A stretch of DNA of 64,000 nt from Pseudochrobactrum kiredjianiae. GTDB taxonomy: Bacteria > Pseudomonadota > Alphaproteobacteria > Rhizobiales > Rhizobiaceae. Positions 62,292-64,000 of this stretch are shown piece by piece (the first letter of the stretch is position 1; every line of letters begins with the position of its first letter). The position numbers and the translations under genes were made by a program. The DNA lies in the NCBI RefSeq assembly GCF_030362795.1, contig NZ_JAUCBM010000011.1, forward strand, positions 1-64,000. Direction: 5' to 3'. A model generated the notes under the pieces. That model had not been told where the DNA came from. It searched no databases and worked only from the letters and a program-made list of their open reading frames with translations.

Positions 62292-63262
62292 GCCAGCCAG
62301 TTTTACAGCTTCACAATGTCTCCAAAATCTATCAGGTACGGCAGGGATTTTTCTCCGGCAAAAAACCGCTGGCAGCGGTCAGCGATGTTTCCCTGTCGGT
62401 CGAGCGCGGTTCGGTTCTTGGCCTTGTCGGTGAATCCGGTTGCGGAAAATCCACACTGGCAAAAATCCTTCTCGGATTGGAAAAGCCGAGCAGCGGTCGC
62501 GTTGAGATTAACGGCGAAGATATAACGCAGCAAAACCGTTTTGCTTTGTCACGTCGCATCCAGCCAATTTTTCAGGATCCCTACTCCTCACTCAACCCGC
62601 GCAAAACTATCCGGCAGATTATTATGGCACCGCTTGTGGTGCATAGTGTCGGGGATCAGGCATCGCGTGAAAAACAGGTGAAGGAGATTATGGATGTGGT
62701 CGGGCTGCCTTCGCGTATGCTCAATGCCTATCCGAACCAGATGTCCGGTGGCCAGCGCCAGCGCGTCGCCATTGCCCGTGCTCTGATTATGAAACCGGAA
62801 ATCGTTATCTGCGATGAACCGACATCCGCACTCGATGTTTCCGTGCAGAGCCAAATCCTCAATCTGCTAGGCGATCTGCAGCGTGAACTCGGCCTGACCT
62901 ATCTGTTCATCAGCCACAATCTCGCGGTTGTTGAATATCTCGCGACACGGGTCGCGGTCATGTATCTCGGGCGCATTGTTGAAGAGCGCGAAACTGAAGA
63001 CATTTTCCGCAATGCCCGTCACCCTTATTCACGGGCGTTGCTGGATTCCGTTCTGACACCGGAACCGGAACTCGGTGTGCCGGATACACAACTCGGCACC
63101 GAATATCCCAATCCGATCAATCCGCCTGCAGGTTGCGCCTTTCATCCGCGCTGCCCTGACCGCTTTACCCTCTGCGATCAAACCCGTCCTGTTTTGCGTG
63201 AAAACGACAGCGGTTGTGTCGCCTGCCACCTTTATACCAATGCCACTGCACTGCCTGCCTGA
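62288..63262 (+). CDS. Peptide ABC importer D, ATPase subunit 2 (DppF type)
   Basis: 324-residue partner ATPase: [57 protein letters not shown] and FISHNLAVV. The C-terminal extension has GCAFHPRCPDRFTLC. Coupled to the preceding ATPase by ATGA overlap; 18 bp before the gamma-glutamyltransferase start. Confidence 0.92.
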   Translation: MSQPVLQLHNVSKIYQVRQGFFSGKKPLAAVSDVSLSVERGSVLGLVGESGCGKSTLAKILLGLEKPSSGRVEINGEDITQQNRFALSRRIQPIFQDPYSSLNPRKTIRQIIMAPLVVHSVGDQASREKQVKEIMDVVGLPSRMLNAYPNQMSGGQRQRVAIARALIMKPEIVICDEPTSALDVSVQSQILNLLGDLQRELGLTYLFISHNLAVVEYLATRVAVMYLGRIVEERETEDIFRNARHPYSRALLDSVLTPEPELGVPDTQLGTEYPNPINPPAGCAFHPRCPDRFTLCDQTRPVLRENDSGCVACHLYTNATALPA

Positions 63263-63280
63263 ACTGATTAAGGAACTGAA

Positions 63281-64000
63281 ATGCAAACCAGTCTTTCCCG
63301 TACGCAAATCACCCGCAAGAATGTCATCCGTACCAAAGGCGGTGTCGTGGCGGCACAAAACAGCCGTGCAGCACAAATCGGCGCGGCAGTGCTCGCGGCC
63401 GGTGGTAATGCAATGGACGCCGCAACGGCTGTCTCTTTCGCCATTGGTGTGCTTGAGCCGTGGATGTCGGGGCCAGCCGGTGGTGGTGCCATGATGGTTT
63501 GGGATACCGCCTCAAGTAAAGCTCATGCCGTGACCTATGCCATGCGCGCACCGGTGGAACTGAACCCTGCCGATTATCCGCTTTCCGGTGCCGGTAAAAA
63601 CTCTGATCTTTTCCCGTGGGAAGCTGTGGTTGATGACCGCAACATCATGGGTGCAACCGCCGTCGCAGTACCGGGCGTGGTAGACGGCATCGGTCAGGCA
63701 CATGCACGCTGGGGCACTATGCCTTGGGCAGAACTGCTGGCTCCGGCGATTAAACTCGCAAAAGAAGGCCTGCCGGTTGACTGGTATGCAGCTCTTGTTA
63801 TTGCAGGGGCAACCCGCGAACTGGCTAAAGATCCGGATGCGGCAGCACTGTTTTTGGAAGACGGCCAGTGGCCGATGATCAATGGCTGGACAAGCCTGTC
63901 TGACAAGCGCGTTGATATGTCCGGTTATGCACCTTCCCTGACAGAACTGGCGGAACAGGGTTATCGCACATTCTATGAAGGCGATCTGGCGCAGGCATTG
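63281..64000 (+). CDS. Gamma-glutamyltransferase family protein, 5' part (runs off the window)
   Basis: 240 codons open to the window end with no stop. The N-terminal landmarks of the family are present: KGGVVAAQNSRAAQIGAAVL, AGGNAMDAATAVSFAIGVLE and PAGGGAMMVWD, then AVPGVVDGIGQAHARWG and LLAPAIKLAKEGLPV. No signal peptide, so it resembles cytoplasmic YwrD-type enzymes rather than the periplasmic one. The autocatalytic threonine and active domain lie beyond the window. With importer D upstream, it would open gamma-glutamyl bonds of imported peptides such as glutathione-like or poly-gamma-glutamyl compounds. AAGGA precedes the ATG. Confidence 0.88.
   Translation, partial: MQTSLSRTQITRKNVIRTKGGVVAAQNSRAAQIGAAVLAAGGNAMDAATAVSFAIGVLEPWMSGPAGGGAMMVWDTASSKAHAVTYAMRAPVELNPADYPLSGAGKNSDLFPWEAVVDDRNIMGATAVAVPGVVDGIGQAHARWGTMPWAELLAPAIKLAKEGLPVDWYAALVIAGATRELAKDPDAAALFLEDGQWPMINGWTSLSDKRVDMSGYAPSLTELAEQGYRTFYEGDLAQAL

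Noticed and set aside
1-64000. CRISPR arrays, tRNA or rRNA genes, prophage or integrase genes other than the IS
   Set aside because: No regularly spaced short direct repeats, cloverleaf-like sequences or phage genes were noticed on either strand.

Overview
The window looks like chromosomal DNA of an alphaproteobacterium of the order Hyphomicrobiales (Rhizobiales), most likely Brucellaceae (the Ochrobactrum/Brucella/Pseudochrobactrum group). The reasons are the style of the many peptide ABC operons, two palindromic intergenic repeats of the kind common in rhizobial and brucella genomes, and the moderate GC content with AT-rich intergenic stretches. Genus-level assignment is inference. No rRNA, tRNA, CRISPR array, prophage or replication origin was seen.

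Layout. 1-1271: an intact IS3-family (IS407-like) insertion sequence sitting inside a repetitive, AT-rich autotransporter-type adhesin gene; only the adhesin 5' part (1272-3220, minus strand) is in the window. 3579-6086: PiT phosphate permease and a methylenetetrahydrofolate reductase-like gene. 6677-26443: a block built around two complete Dpp/Opp-type peptide importers. Between them lie an S12 serine hydrolase, a two-component system, an M55 DppA-type D-aminopeptidase, an M81 (MlrC-type) metallopeptidase, a D-serine dehydratase/D-threonine aldolase-type PLP enzyme and an XRE-cupin regulator. Together these look like an uptake and breakdown route for peptides containing D-residues or otherwise unusual bonds. 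27329-34043: a third peptide importer with its own MarR regulator, a creatininase-family amidohydrolase and a fused double ATPase. 34154-43610: a complete leucine/isovalerate degradation cluster (isovaleryl-CoA to acetoacetate plus acetyl-CoA) with a divergent AraC regulator. 43685-49170: a polar amino-acid ABC importer with a RocB-like M20 peptidase and a divergent Lrp regulator. 49206-51726: a PaiB-like flavoprotein, an HSL-type esterase and an AraC regulator. 51826-58264: an M20 amidohydrolase, a second polar amino-acid importer, a signal-less binding-protein-like gene and a divergent MocR regulator. 58299-64000: an IclR regulator, a fourth peptide importer that lacks a binding-protein gene in the window, and the start of a gamma-glutamyltransferase that runs off the end.

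The common theme is nitrogen and carbon scavenging: six ABC importers for peptides or amino acids, each paired with its own cytoplasmic hydrolase and mostly its own regulator, next to a leucine catabolic pathway that can consume one of the released amino acids. Several intergenic hairpins and palindromes that could control these operons are listed separately. Functions are read from conserved motifs by eye; no database search was possible.
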